Part shown: positions 12,345-24,114 of the stretch, piece after piece
How positions within the stretch are numbered: the stretch's first letter is position 1
How the letters are laid out: every line of letters begins with the position of its first letter
NCBI GenBank assembly: GCA_963693315.1
Contig: OY856186.1
Location: 369,794,850 to 369,858,849, forward strand
Source of the DNA: Diogma glabrata
Taxonomy: Eukaryota; Arthropoda; Insecta; Diptera; Cylindrotomidae
DNA length: 64,000 nt
Reading direction: 5' to 3'
Notes under the pieces: model-generated
Databases searched by the model: none
What the model was told of the DNA's origin: nothing
The model's input: the letters and a program-made list of their open reading frames with translations, nothing else
Position numbers and translations under genes: made by a program

Positions 12345-13745
12345 ACTATTTCTATCGTCTGAAAGACCTAAGTATTACATTCATGAGCTAAAAGTGAAAT
12401 TCTTACCCCCACGTTTTTTGACATTTCTCGACGTTTTAGGACCTACTGATTCCAAAAAAGCAAAATAAAAATGTATGTCTGTCTGTCGGCCAGCTGTCCG
12501 GCCGGCCGTCACAACCTACGAAATCTAGAAAACCGCTGGACGGATTTCAAAATTTATTGCTTCTAAAACTAGGTTTACTCAATGGGAATAGCCGAAAGGA
12601 CGATGTGTTCGATAGCTGTACCGAAAGTGTGTCAAAAAAATCGTAAAGTGTGTCAAAACAAGAAAATTTGCATATTTTTGGCTTAAAAAACTTTCATTAT
12701 AAGTGATTACGAGTACGAACATTGAATTTGGAGAAATCTTGATGGTCGGGACTGGTACGCGAGACCAAAAACTAGATTATTGCATTATAAGTTTGTCAAA
12801 AAATGTTGTTAAGTGTGTCAAAAGAAAAATTTTTATTTATTTTCTAAACCAATTTTATGAAAAAAACTAAGATTAATTATTTGTATGACATGAAATTTTA
12901 TTATTATTATAGAGGATTATGGCATTATAAGTTTGTCAAAAAAATGTTGTCGAATGTGTCAAAAGAAAGATTTTATTTATTTTTTTACCCAATTTTATGG
13001 AAAAAAATAAAATTAATTATTTGTATGACAAGAAATTTTATTATTATTATAAAGAATTATGGCATTATAAGTTTGTCAAAAAATGATTTCATTTATTTTT
13101 TTAACCAATTTTTTGGAAAAAAGGTTTTGCTGTTTTTATGACGTAAATGTAATTGAAAATGAAATTGGACATAGAAATTTTTGAATTGGTTTGAAATATT
13201 TTTTGAATTTTGAAAAAAGTTTGTATATTTGATTTTGTAATACTTTTTGTAATATTTTTAGAATTTGTGAAAAAGTTTTAATTTTTGATTTTGTTATAAT
13301 TTTTGTAATATTTTTAGAATTTCGAAAAACTTTAAATTTTTAATTTTATTATAATTTTTGGAATTTTGAAAAAAGTTTTAATTTTTGCAATGTTTTTTGG
13401 ATTTTGGAAAAAGTTTGAATTTTTGATTTTGTTATAATTTTTGCAACATTTTTAGAATTTTGAAAAAAAAATAGAATTTATGTATATTTTTAGGATTTTG
13501 AAAAAAGTTTCAATTTTTGATTTTGTAAGAATTCTTGGAATGTTTTTAGAATTACGAAAAATTTTAAAATTTTGATTTTATTATAATTTTTGGAATTTTG
13601 AAAAAAGTTTCTATTTTTCCAATATTTTTAGGATTTTGGAAAAAGTTTGAATTTTTAATTTTGTTATAATTTTTGCGATATTTTTAGAATTTTGAAAAAA
13701 AAAAAATAGAATTTATATATATTTTTAGAATTTATTTTTTTAGAA
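12345..13745 (+). mobile_element. Foldback-like family, single arm (plus orientation)
   Basis: This is a solitary arm of the family seen complete at 30,209-33,782. It starts near CGTCTGAAAGACCTAAG, passes through TCATGAGCTAAAAGTGAAAT and a CTGTCCGGCCGGCCGTC box (~12,495), and reaches the conserved AAACCGCTGGACGGATTTC. Next come ~140-base tandem units anchored on GCATTATAAGTTTGTC (12,789; 12,921; 13,063), then a block of degenerate ~50-60-base units of the type TTTTGAAAAAAGTTTGAATT (13,180-13,740). The opposite arm is absent, so this is a solo or truncated copy. Confidence 0.75.
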
Positions 13746-13749
13746 TTCT

Positions 13750-16700
13750 ATATGCACCTTCTGCTAAAATAATTTTTCAAAAATACATTATGTGATGTGA
13801 TATCAATTTTTATACAATAGTAGATTGTATTACTAGGTTGTGCGAATGCGTTTTCCAAACAAGGGTGTAAAGTTCTCAAGACTGCCTTCTTTTTTTTTAT
13901 TTATACTGAAATATTTTGGATATATTTAATTTTGTTATTAATTACCTGATTATAAATACAATTTACCAACTTTGTACTATTTAATGTATAAATTATTCCT
14001 AAAAAATTAGAATGTTCTATGAAACTTTAGATATTCTATCTATTTACATTCTACCCATAGAAAATAGAAAAAATGAAAAAAAGAAAAACAACAACAAAAA
14101 GTATAAAAAACGGAAAAATCACGAAACATTTCTCCAATTAAAAAAAATATTGCTGATTTCGTAAAATTCATTGAATGCATCCTAAATTTTATTTCGTAAT
14201 ACCGTCACTGTTTTATTGTGCATTTTGTGTTTAAATCGGTTTTTGTGATGAAGATGTCAACTCATTTTGAAAGACTAATGCTCAAATAGTAGTTTTTGTT
14301 TTTCTTTATTTTATTTCACAGGAATGAAATTATGGAAAATAGTGATCGACCACTATTATATGATTTTTAATAATAATATCGAAATAACAACAATTTAAAC
14401 AAAACAGGAAAAGACAGTAGCAATAACTTTAAAAAACTACATTATCGATCAATTTAAAATTCATAAACGAAATTTTTATGATTTGTATGTGTTTATGAAT
14501 AAAAAAACAATAATTTTAATGTTATTTAAAAAACAATAAAATTATGTACCACTCCAGGAATTGACCTCTCGATCTATTACAATTCGGTTACCCATATTAC
14601 AATTTGAGCGTTACGCTCGTAGTAGAGGGATAGACTCACGGCTATTACATTATGGATGGATAGTTGTACAATTTTTCTTAAGATCTAATTTAGTATTTTT
14701 TAAGAACTACTTCTTAAAAGGAATTCCATGATCTTTTTTGAAACTACTCATACTTGGCAAACAACTGTAGGACCATTCTGTACTCTATTAATACAACAAA
14801 TAGAAAATAATTATACTAACAAAATAATACCAAAAGATTATTGTTCTAAATTGCTTTTAATTGTTTTAATAACATGTTCCCACATCGCGGTTGAATTACT
14901 TCTATATACTCTTTTAAGGAGAGGTAATAAATTAATTAAATTAAATTTATGTAAATGGCAGAAATATTAATGAAATCATAAAATTTTATTAAAAAAAACT
15001 TAAAATGTTTTATAACTTTATATGTTTAAAAGTGTCCGTCTCGGTCGCTCCTTTCAATTTGTCAACCTCGGCATCTAATCTGTCTACACAGCATTTTCGT
15101 GCGACATAAATTCAAAGTAAAATCAATTAAGTTCAGATTACTAAATATAAAAAATATATAAACTTAATTTATAATTACTTTTTGTCATTCTATAAATAAA
15201 TTAAATAAAAAATTTCATAAAAATTTAAAATCCCGATTAAAATCTCATCAAAGTTTTTACTATTCTTTGCTCCAAGATAAATTATATATTCAATTCTTGT
15301 GTCTTATACTTCTTCCGCATTATTTTAATTTGAAAATTCTTAATCGAACTTCGAATTTTTTTTTCTTCATTATTTGTTTTAAAGCAAACCAAAAAATATT
15401 GTGATACCACATAGGAAAAATTGCACTAACCGAAAGCAGATTTGTTTTCAGTTTATTTATTAGCGTTTTTGGTTTGTTTTTCTTTGGGTTTTTTGGATAA
15501 ACAGAACCCTTTTTTTCATCTAGAATGTTAGAATTCAAAATTAGTTTTTTTCAACATTAAGAAGGGTTGATATGTGTTTGACTTAATGGATGTTTCTATG
15601 TTTGCATTCTCTATAATAACGCTGTACAGTAACATTAATGAAAATTAATTTAATGGCTACTTATCTGATATGCTAATACATAGTTTGATTACGAAACAAA
15701 TAAATGCAAAACTATCAAAATCAAAATTGTTATTTATGTTTAGATTTCCTTTTAAAAATAATGAAAATAATAAATATATTTATTATGTACTTCTAGTTTG
15801 CTCGAAGAAAAAGCATTGTTTAAACTCGAATGCTCTTATCCTACTCGTTAGAATTCCGACCCTACTGGTTTACCAATAGATTGCTACCCGAGACCAAAGC
15901 TGCGCTGCATTGAACACTGGTTAAAAATATATAACAAATACCGAAATGCGATTTTTCGAAATCTTTTTGGTCCAGTTTAAAAAAAAATTATCGAAGCTGC
16001 AGTATATTTGATATCTGTCAAAATTAATGTCCAAACTCATCGAATAATGTTATCTGTTATAACGTTTCATTTTTATCAACTTTTTTTAAACATTCAATAA
16101 AGTTGTAGCTTAATTAATCTGGGACCATTGTTATCACAATATTTCGATTCCCTATTATACGAAAATGATATCCTATATTCAGTTATATCCATGGCAAAAC
16201 AAAAATTTTGCTTTGCTTTGATATTTGGTTTTATAGTCCTATGAACCGAATAACGGTCCGTCGAGCCGGATAAATGAACAAAATTCGAATGAACATTTTA
16301 ATGAGTAAGATAAAAAAGGTTAATTGGTGATAAATGGCAAGCAGTAAATCCTTCCAAAAATCGTATTTAGAAGGCGCTTAACCCAAGAAATGTTCGTTAG
16401 TTAGTATAATTATTCTTGGTTGACCAATCCATTACTGTTCGATGTTGCCCAAATCCTTATTAATTTGCTTTGTCTTTAGCTTGTGTTGCCCAAATGAATA
16501 ACTTATACTCTAAATAGCGACCACTATTTGGCTAGCAGTATTTTTATAACTTTGCAAAGTTGTTTAAATTTTCGTAAAAATAGTCGGTAGTGCTTTTTAA
16601 TCGATGCTATATATTTTTTCAAAAGTTGTAGGAGTGTTGCATACGTGTAATTCGTATAACTTGAAATTGGAAAATTGTGAAAATACCTCACTCTACAGAA

Positions 16701-18500
16701 AAATCAGGTAACGGACTCAACCAACTCAATGTGTCATCAATACTATACCATTTATTGTTATCCTTTTTATTTACTAATTTAACGAAATTCCGTTTTCCGG
16801 GAACAAACAAAAGATGCTTTTGACTTAACACTTTCAATTTTAAATTGCCAACTTTTTACACTTTGGCATCGTATATATATTCACAAAAATCGTTGTGTAA
16901 TAGGAAGTACAATATATGTCATAAATGTACATAAATGCTTTAAACAGCAGTAAAATGGTAATTGTATGATCAACCGTAAAGTATTTCTTTATTCATATTT
17001 TTAGCTCGATCATCATTCAAGTTGCTAAATTCAATATTTATGTGAAATTGACGCTTTCTGTATATATTTCAAAATTTTATGTTCTGTAGACGATTAAGAA
17101 ACCAAAATATTATATATAAATACAAAAAGTTGCTCAGCAAACAAAAACTTGAATGAATTTATCTGTATACATAATACATATGTATATACCAGTAATCCTG
17201 ATCGAATTGTCATTATCATATAACTAAAACCAAATTATGTATTCCATGGTTAAGAACCTACATTTAAAAAGCAAATGACAAATTAATTTGCCGAACTATC
17301 AGATTATATGACTACTGAGTTAATAGCTGAATTTCCTTATGCAATCCAACCGGAAAACTCTAAAAATCTGAATTTGTGTGAAGGGACTGACTAACAAACG
17401 ATTAAGCTAAGGCCTAAGTTAGTATATACAGCAGAATAAGACTGAGTACTGGTTGTTACTTTACTCATGCCTGTGGATGTGGCAAAGGATCAAAGAGAAA
17501 AAGGATGAAACTTAACTCAGAGCATCCAATAGAAACAAACACTCACAGCTTATACGCACTGGAGAGATTAGTTTTCGTTCATTTGTAATTTATTTTATCT
17601 TTTGTTGAACCACAGGTGTGACAGGAATGCGTATTTCAGTTTCTGCTAGGGACATACAAATTAATGTTAGATATCACTTACTACTGGTAATAGCAGTGAT
17701 ATATCACTAGCTAAATTTATAACGTGGGGTTGGTGACAATTGAACTCCACTAATTCAAATGTAACACTCTCAATCTTAGTTAACTATTCATTACTGCCTA
17801 TTTTGATAGCTAGCGATTACACTATTCGTATCCCAAGCACAATTGTTCATCTAAGAATGAAAGTGCAAAGACATAAATCGTAGCTCATTCACAAGTTGTG
17901 CCTTAAACGACTAGAACGTCATTGTGATTGCCATCAGTCGTTACTTGCGCTTGCTCTCAGTCAACCCTTATCTAACGATCAATGAATCCGAAGTGAACTA
18001 TGTATTACAAAAAGCAGTGATATCAGTTTTAAAAACATCAAAAAATATAAACTTTTAGCTCGTGAAAATGTTTCAATTTTCAGTATAGCAAGTAACAACT
18101 ATGTATTATCTACTAAAAGAAATTATAACATTCTTCAAGCAAAATCAAGTGTAGATTAAAATATTTTAAGTTATTACCTAACGAAATGTTTTACGTAATT
18201 CAAAATCTGATTATACAACTTGATTTAAGGCCAATATGAAACAACTTCAAGTAATTGTATTTTAAAACAAATATGCTTATAAAAGAACAAAGTAATGTTT
18301 TTATATAAGGATTGAAATTAAAATCTGGGCTGGCGGTGTTTGAAAAAGTCTGTAGAGTGTGGATATTTGCTTAAAGGATTGTAAAAAGTTGTTCATATTA
18401 TAAAAAACGTGTCTGAGTGCTACCACACACGACTGCTGAATGTCAGTTATCAATCCACTTAATTGGTTTTCTATAATTTAGAAACCATATCAGAGATGAA
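13750..18500. other. Long gene-free AT-rich stretch
   Basis: Nothing codes convincingly here. One degenerate repeat copy (17,610-17,790) is noted separately. The open frames at 14,728-14,970, 15,320-15,538 and 15,670-15,879 are short and low-complexity, without family signals. Confidence 0.55.
17610..17790 (-). repeat. Degenerate repeat R2, copy 1
   Basis: It aligns with 29,421-29,580 in the same orientation. Shared blocks, read on the minus strand, include TTCAATTG, TAGTGATATCTCACTG-like, TTGTATGTC(C/G)(C/T) and AGCAGRAACTGRA. The conservation pattern suggests an old mobile or formerly coding unit; no family is recognised. Confidence 0.5.
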
Positions 18501-18508
18501 CAAGATGT

Positions 18509-19026
18509 TACCCGACTAGAATTTTGTTCAAGCATCCCTTCAGGTTCAGGCCCGGACTACGAAGACCTATCTCATCCTTAGTAGTAAATGCCGGACCAAG
18601 CCCCGATCAGAATCGTATTTATTTTCCAATTAAGGTATGCCCTATTTGTCCTGATCTGAGCCCTATTTTATTTGAATAAATTTCATTTCATTTCATTTCA
18701 TGCTAAAATTTTCTTTTAGATATACATAGTTTGCGAAATTTTGCATATACTTTAGTTATCGTATGAATTTAGAATATTTTCAAACAAATTTTTTGAACAG
18801 TAGGAAAATGATGTATTTACAAAAATTGTGCTAAAATGTAGTAGTGAATGGACTATTTGAACTGATCGAGTGTAGTAGGTTTGCCTGATCCGGTTTGGAT
18901 AGTTTGAGGCGTTACATTACTGATCAGGGCCTGTTCAATTGTGCGTCATCCGTTCCCTATCAGTAGTAGGGAAAGCCCAGATGTATGCGGCCCAGATCTT
19001 AGCCCTTACATAATTCTAGTCGGGTA
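18509..19026. mobile_element. MITE with TACCCGACTAGAATT termini
   Basis: A perfect 15-base inverted repeat, TACCCGACTAGAATT, lies at 18,509-18,523 and, reversed, at 19,012-19,026, and similarity extends a few bases inward. The element is 518 bases long with no coding frame. It contains a short (ATTTC)n run near 18,690. Neither flank shows an obvious duplication longer than 2 bases. A further TACCCGAC occurs just outside at ~19,055, possibly a second, older end. Confidence 0.7.
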
Positions 19027-19339
19027 TGGGTTTTAAATCAGTCGGCTATGTACCTACCCGACAAATATAATGTGCATGGTGCACTAGTGTATGCACATTG
19101 TGTCTACTTTTTTATTTGATTTATTTTTCAGTTTTTTTAAAATATTCTAATGTATATTTTAAATTTAATTGAAGTTTAAAATATGTATTTGTTTTAATTT
19201 AACATTTTTAAATCATGCAAGCATGTATGCAAAATGTTCATAGAACTTTCAATCATAAGTACACAAATATTTGATGTCCGATTTTTATGACCAGGATTTT
19301 CTGATACGTTATGAATCTTTCCTATGGATTAATATTTTT

Positions 19340-20620
19340 CTTAAGCCATTTGTATGCGATTGCATTTGTAAATGATGCGTCCAATTTTTCGATTTTTTTT
19401 AATGATATAATTTAAACAAAAGAAACAATTTGCCGGAATCCATAGTCTCAGGTGGCTTCAATCCGCACGGGCTTAAAAAAAGCGTTCATCAACACCTTAG
19501 AACGCAGGTTGTTTTGGGACCTAGGTCTTAAAAGGTATTTATGTGTTGTTGTGACACATATTCTAAGCCCTATAACACAGCACTTTTTATTTAAAAAAAA
19601 ACGAAAAATAATTTAGAAAACAAACAATTTAAATATTTGACTTACATATAAAACATAATATTAATTTTCCATAATTTTCTTAATACAATAATCCCTCCGA
19701 CTGCGCGGTAGTCAAACAAAACCGCGCAATATGAACCCTATTTTGTGTGAAAATGGAGTGTTCGGTTCCAAATTTTGAAAAAAATTAAAAAGAAAATAAA
19801 TTAAAAGTTTTACTTAAACAAAAATGAATATATATAGCCTGAAAAACATGTATTACTTCAACAACTCTTAAAAAATAAAACACTTCATAAGTTAAAAGTT
19901 AAATAAACACAAATAACATTTAAAAAACAACTCAAATTTAAAAAACTAATATCAATAATTTGAATTTGTTTAGAATATGTTACCTTTACTGGCTTGAAAT
20001 ATAATTTGATATTTATTGAATGTTCCAGCCACACAGTTAAAAATGAGCTGAAGATGTAATGCAAATTGCTACACATATGGATCGTTCTTTTACAAACCAA
20101 ACGCCTTTCTGACCGACATATTTTTGATTTATTTTATTTAGAAAAAAAGATATACGTGCTCGAGGATTTTTTTTCTGTTTTATTTTAAAGTTAAGAGACG
20201 AACTTTAAAAAAAAAATTGTTATCTACAAAAATTATTAACAAATTCCTATGTGTAAACAGTTAAGCAATAAGTCAGATACTTTTTCCATGACACCTGCAA
20301 TTTTGCTCTCTCGTGTACGAGTAACACTAGAAATAAATTAATTTATCGAGCGCGGAAAGGCAAAAAATTCCATAAATTTTTCATTTTATTTTTACGAATT
20401 TCACCAACATATTCTAAAAGCAAATTTTAAAAGTCGCGCAATGTGAAATTTTAATCGCACAGTGCAAAAAATTAGTATTGAAAACTCATCTCGCGCAGTG
20501 GGAAATCATGCAATGAGAACCCACGCAGTCGGAGGGATTACTGTATTATAAAAAAATAAATTTAAATATCAGTAAACCGACATGAAAACAAAGCAAGCCC
20601 TATTAATATTATCAATAGTA
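19340..20620 (+). repeat. Dispersed repeat R1, copy interrupted by insertions
   Basis: This copy is homologous to 6690-6920 (GATGCGTCCA, TTTTTTTTAATGATA, AATTTAAATATTTGA). Relative to that copy it carries about 170 extra bases at ~19,435-19,610 and a TA-flanked MITE at 19,686-20,543. The repeat resumes immediately after the MITE with TATTATAAAAAAATAAATTT. Confidence 0.7.
19686..20543. mobile_element. Tc1/pogo-like MITE with TA duplication
   Basis: The inverted ends are CA(A/G)TAATCCCTCCGACTGCG, at 19,686 and, reversed, ending at 20,543. Both are flanked by TA (19,684-19,685 and 20,544-20,545). Comparison with the uninterrupted repeat copy at 6,690-6,920 shows an empty TA site at the matching position, which confirms the boundaries. 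The 858-base body has no transposase. Short GCGCAATRTGAA-type motifs recur near both ends. The TA target and CAGTAATCCCT-like start suggest mobilisation by a pogo/Tigger-type transposase from elsewhere in the genome. Confidence 0.85.
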
Positions 20621-20650
20621 ATAAAATATAACAATAGCTATTTATAAAAC

Positions 20651-20757
20651 AAGTTGCTAAATTAGGTTGTTTTAAGCCCGAGATGTGAAATTGGCAACCG
20701 AGGTGAAGCCGAGGTTGACAATACATCGATTGCTTAAACCAACTAATAAAGCAAAGT
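20651..20757. repeat. Long imperfect palindrome E
   Basis: Two ~50-base arms pair around a short centre: CAACCGAGG (left) and CCGAGGTTG (right) separated by TGAAG. Further out, GGTTGTTTTAAGC pairs with GCTTAAACCAACT, and the outermost parts are TTGCTAAATTAG and CTAATAAAGCAA. It lies 150 bases upstream of a recombinase-like N-terminal fragment. Confidence 0.7.
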
Positions 20758-20905
20758 GTTTCATACAAGATTTTTTGTAATGAAGCCGCAAAATTAAACT
20801 TTTATAAAAAAAAATTAAACAAATTGCATTTTTATCTAGTACATTTTTAGAAAACCAATTTGATCTTATAAGGAGTAAGTAGCCTTAGTTTTCATACGGC
20901 CAATT

Positions 20906-21112
20906 GTGAAAAATATCAAGATGAGTTCAAGTGATGATGATTTTGTATCGTCAGATATAGAAAAGGTAGCCAATGAAGCTATTTCTACATTCGTACCGGA
21001 AAAATCGAAATTGACGTACGAAACTTCATACCAAAATTTTGATGAGTGGTTCAAAGAATCAAAAACTACAACAATCAATAGATTAATGATTTATACTTTA
21101 ATGAATCATTAA
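20906..21112 (+). pseudogene. Tyrosine-recombinase N-terminal fragment
   Basis: The 68-codon frame starts with acidic/serine-rich MSSSDDDFVSSDIEKVANEA. It continues with a segment matching the N-terminal region of the minus-strand recombinase at 21,859-23,050 (VPEKSKLTYETSYQNFDEWF versus LPGKSKTRYRKEREAFLTW). In Crypton-like and related recombinases this part is the SAM-like core DNA-binding domain. The frame ends in repeated ATTA-rich sequence after ~55 recognisable residues, so only the N-terminus is present. It points the opposite way to the neighbouring copy, which suggests two separate insertions or a rearrangement. Confidence 0.6.
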
Positions 21113-21471
21113 ACCATTATTATTAATATATTAATAAATTATTAAACACCTACAATTAGTACTTTAATGAATCTGAACAATGTACTAGATTAATGCTTAA
21201 ATAAAGCTGATTTAATTACTAAAACGACGCACAAAAAAGCGTAGATTTTGCAACTTAGTTACAAAAATTATTTTTTCTATGCGAAAAGTAAACTCACTAG
21301 TGAAATAGAATAACAAATTAAAGTTGCTATGGTTTTTCATATAATTTTGCAAAGTATTTTAAACAACGTAGCCATGAAAAAATAGAAAATGAATTTTGAA
21401 TGTTTTGTTGTCGATTTCTAACTTTATAATTTATAGTAAATATCGATTATATATTACTATCATAGAAAAAA

Positions 21472-21613
21472 TTGCATTTCCTACGCGAGATAAAAACGTT
21501 TTTCGTTCGTAAACATGTCTCACTCGACGCTAGCGCGTCTCGTGAACAAATGTTTACTCACGAAAAAAACAATGTTTTCATCTCTTTTAGGAAAATATAC
21601 TATTTTCTACAAT
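21472..21613. repeat. Long imperfect palindrome A
   Basis: Arms of ~65 bases surround the core CTCGACGCTAGCGCGTCTCG (~21,522-21,541). Paired blocks are ATAGAAAAAAT with ATTTTCTAC, CGAGATAAAAACG with GTTTTCATCTCTT, and CGTAAACATG with AATGTTTACTCACG. A further small palindrome, GTGTAGAAAGTACTTTCTGCAC, lies at ~21,689-21,710. It sits beside the recombinase remnant. Confidence 0.7.
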
Positions 21614-21858
21614 TGTTGTGAAAGTCAAATTTTCTACGATGAATTTGATAAAAAGTAGGCATTGAAAATTAATCTTCCCAAATGACGTGTAGAAAGTACT
21701 TTCTGCACAGTTGTGTTTACATTGGAGAAATAACTAGAAAAAAATCTACAAAAAACACATTCAATGCAATATTTAAAGTGAATCGAATTTTATTATAAAT
21801 CAAATTATTCATAATTATAGATTAAACATTAACAATAAATTATAGTTTTAATTGAAAT

Positions 21859-23050
21859 TTATTTATTAATATTTATTGTGATGTTGCATGAAGTACATGC
21901 ACTAATATTTATCCCCTCAGTCGTATTTTTAGCAGCCTTAACAATTGTTCTATTGAATCCCAGAACTGATTCCGCTGCACTTCCAACAATGGAGCTACTA
22001 CCGCGACCTATATTTTCATTATCCATTGCGATATTGTCACTTGCAGGGGCTCCAGTTATTTTCTCACACACAGATATTTTATTTTGAATGGAGTTGTCGA
22101 CATAGCTTACCGCAACAGCAGAGGATTTCCATCCGCCATGTCTCTTGAGTGTTAAAATGTCTCCACCCGCATCTGCGAGTAACGTAGCAGATGTTCGTCT
22201 GAAACAGTGCCCTGTATATTCATGCAAATTTGGAAGATTTAAGTAGCTCGCAATTTTTAGTGGAATTTTTCCAAATGTATTTATTCCAATAGCTTGCGAA
22301 GTACATTTACCATTCCGATAGTTAACAAAAAACCTGTTATGAGTGGTGTTTGCAGTGCGAAGATTTCTGTATTTACGATAAACTGAGATCCAATCACCAA
22401 CCCCATTAGAAACAGTAAACGTTCGAGTGATGTGAGTTTTGGTGTCTGGCACCTGTACAATTAATATATTTTCCTTATCCTCAATATGATCCAACATCAT
22501 ATCCAACATCATATCCAGCTCCAGCGATAGTCATTATAAGAGCAATCTTTAATTTGAATTTTTTGAATATTAATATAAATTTTATACATTTAAATATTAA
22601 ATAATTACCTTCATCATCAGAAAATCTTTGTCTGGTGCTTCATTCACAAACTTATTTATATCTTCTCTAGAAAAGGTTCTAGATTTTTTAGCAACATAGC
22701 CCACTGATTTTCTTTTCAACAATGCAATCAACTTATGATATTTAGAGATATTGACGTTGTCTTCTAAAATAAGTGTACTCTTTAACATAGAGTACATTGA
22801 CCATAAAGTGGATGACTTGAAAATGTTTTGATTTTTCTGAAAAATAAGCCAAAAGAACATTCTCCGTAATTTTCGTGGCTTTTTTCTCTCCACGCCATGT
22901 CAAGAAAGCTTCTCGTTCTTTTCTATATCTAGTTTTAGATTTTCCAGGTAGAAGTTCCAAACAAACATTTTTAGCTGCCTCAGCAATGTCTAGAGGAGTT
23001 CCAATGATAACCTCTTCATCACTTTCACCGAAATCACTATTTATTTTCAC
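21859..23050 (-). pseudogene. Crypton-like tyrosine recombinase, broken, with one probable intron
   Basis: Minus-strand blocks give a tyrosine recombinase of ~400 residues. The N-terminal block (22,742-23,050) holds an acidic start and a SAM-like region. A second block (22,597-22,893) follows after a one-base frameshift near 22,825. A 62-base intron is likely at 22,547-22,608 (AAG|GTAATT donor, TTAAAG acceptor). The catalytic block (21,859-22,512) has YTGHCFRRTSATLLADAG (H-x-x-R) and then LKRHGGWKSSAVAVSYV, supplying the second His, Trp and the tyrosine nucleophile. The first catalytic Arg region right after the intron is disrupted by a 12-base tandem duplication (ATGATGTTGGAT twice) and a frame change. 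I infer an inactive Crypton-type element or a derived gene. No terminal inverted repeats are seen, as expected for that class. Confidence 0.75.
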
Positions 23051-23218
23051 CGATTTATTTTTAGAACGTTATTCAAAAAAAATCAAAAACGATATGGGAA
23101 AATTTTTGACAACAATAAATCATGACATACTTGAGTATAAAAAATGAAAATTTTAAAATCTACATTAGTTTATGGTATTAAATATTTGTATAGTATATGA
23201 CTATCGAATCTTGCAATT

Positions 23219-23348
23219 GTAGAAAAAATAGCGTGTATGACTCGTGTAGAAAGCACTATTGCAGTACTCATGTGAATGCAGCCCTCGACTAGCGTCTCGT
23301 GCTGCAAATTTCACACTCGTACTGCAATAGTGTTCTTTCTACACTCAT
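23219..23348. repeat. Long imperfect palindrome B
   Basis: It begins GTAGAAAAAATAGCGTG, like palindromes A and C. The arms contain TGTAGAAAGCACTATTGCAG paired with CTGCAATAGTG-TCTTTCTACA, and the centre is CCCTCGACTAGCGTCTCGTG. Inner blocks GAATGCAGC and GCTGCAAATTTC pair. It lies 170 bases beyond the start of the recombinase remnant. Confidence 0.75.
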
Positions 23349-23628
23349 TATACAATATACTATTAAATCACTAAAACTAATTATTTATAGTGCGCCGTTT
23401 GTTTTTTGTCACACAAAATTTTTTTTCCTACATAAATTTAGATGAAATTCATCAAATTACGTAAGTCATATTATTTCATAAAAAATTAAATAAAACCAGC
23501 AACCATTTTTTATAAAATGTAAAAATTCTATTTATTCCATTTTTTAATTCTTTTGTTTATCATTATTATCAATCATACGTAAAAGCACAAGAGCTTTTTT
23601 ATCGGATTAACATTCATTTTTTACGAAA

Positions 23629-23747
23629 ACTATAGTTTGCTTAGAAATTTAACGAGAACAAACGAATTGATAAAAACGCGAAAGCGAAGCTGGAGCGTTT
23701 TTATCTAGTACGTTTGTTCGAGTTTAAATTGCTAAAAAGCCAACTAG
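23629..23747. repeat. Long imperfect palindrome D
   Basis: Arms of ~50 bases contain GAACAAACGAATTGATAAAA (left) and TTTTATCTAGTACGTTTGTT (right). The ~15-base centre GAAAGCGAAGCTGGA is bounded by ACGC and GCGT. Outer blocks TTTGCTTAGAAATTTAA and TTTAAATTGCTAAAAAGC pair. The architecture matches A, B, C and E although the primary sequence differs. Confidence 0.7.
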
Positions 23748-24114
23748 TTTGAGTTTATGAAATAAAAGTTTACCTGATCCTAAAAAAAGATCGAGTGATT
23801 TTGGCTAGATAAATTGACGATTTATGCATTTAAATTCGTCCAAAACGACTCATTATCATTATTCGAAAAACTGTTTGATGGATTAATATTTGTTTATAAC
23901 AATACACTAGCTACTAAATCAAAAGCCAACTTCATTTTAAAATAGAAAAAGTTTTATCAATCAATGTCAAGCTATAGAGGTTTTTATCGCTGTAAAAACG
24001 GACCTTTTTTGAACCTTTTTTATCGATGTCAAAGTGACAAAAACAAACAATCAAATAGACATTTTGTTATAATAGTGAATTAATCATTCAATAAATTTCG
24101 TTTCACTTCGTTTT

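Noticed and set aside
12857..13141. Lys/Tyr-rich 94-codon frame, and similar ones at 25,480-26,014
   Set aside because: They are translations of the ~140-base tandem units of the Foldback arms; low complexity, no protein family.
14555..14650. Possible tRNA-derived SINE (minus strand, GGTCAATTCC resembling a B box)
   Set aside because: The A-box candidate is weak and too far away, and no second copy or A-rich tail is seen.
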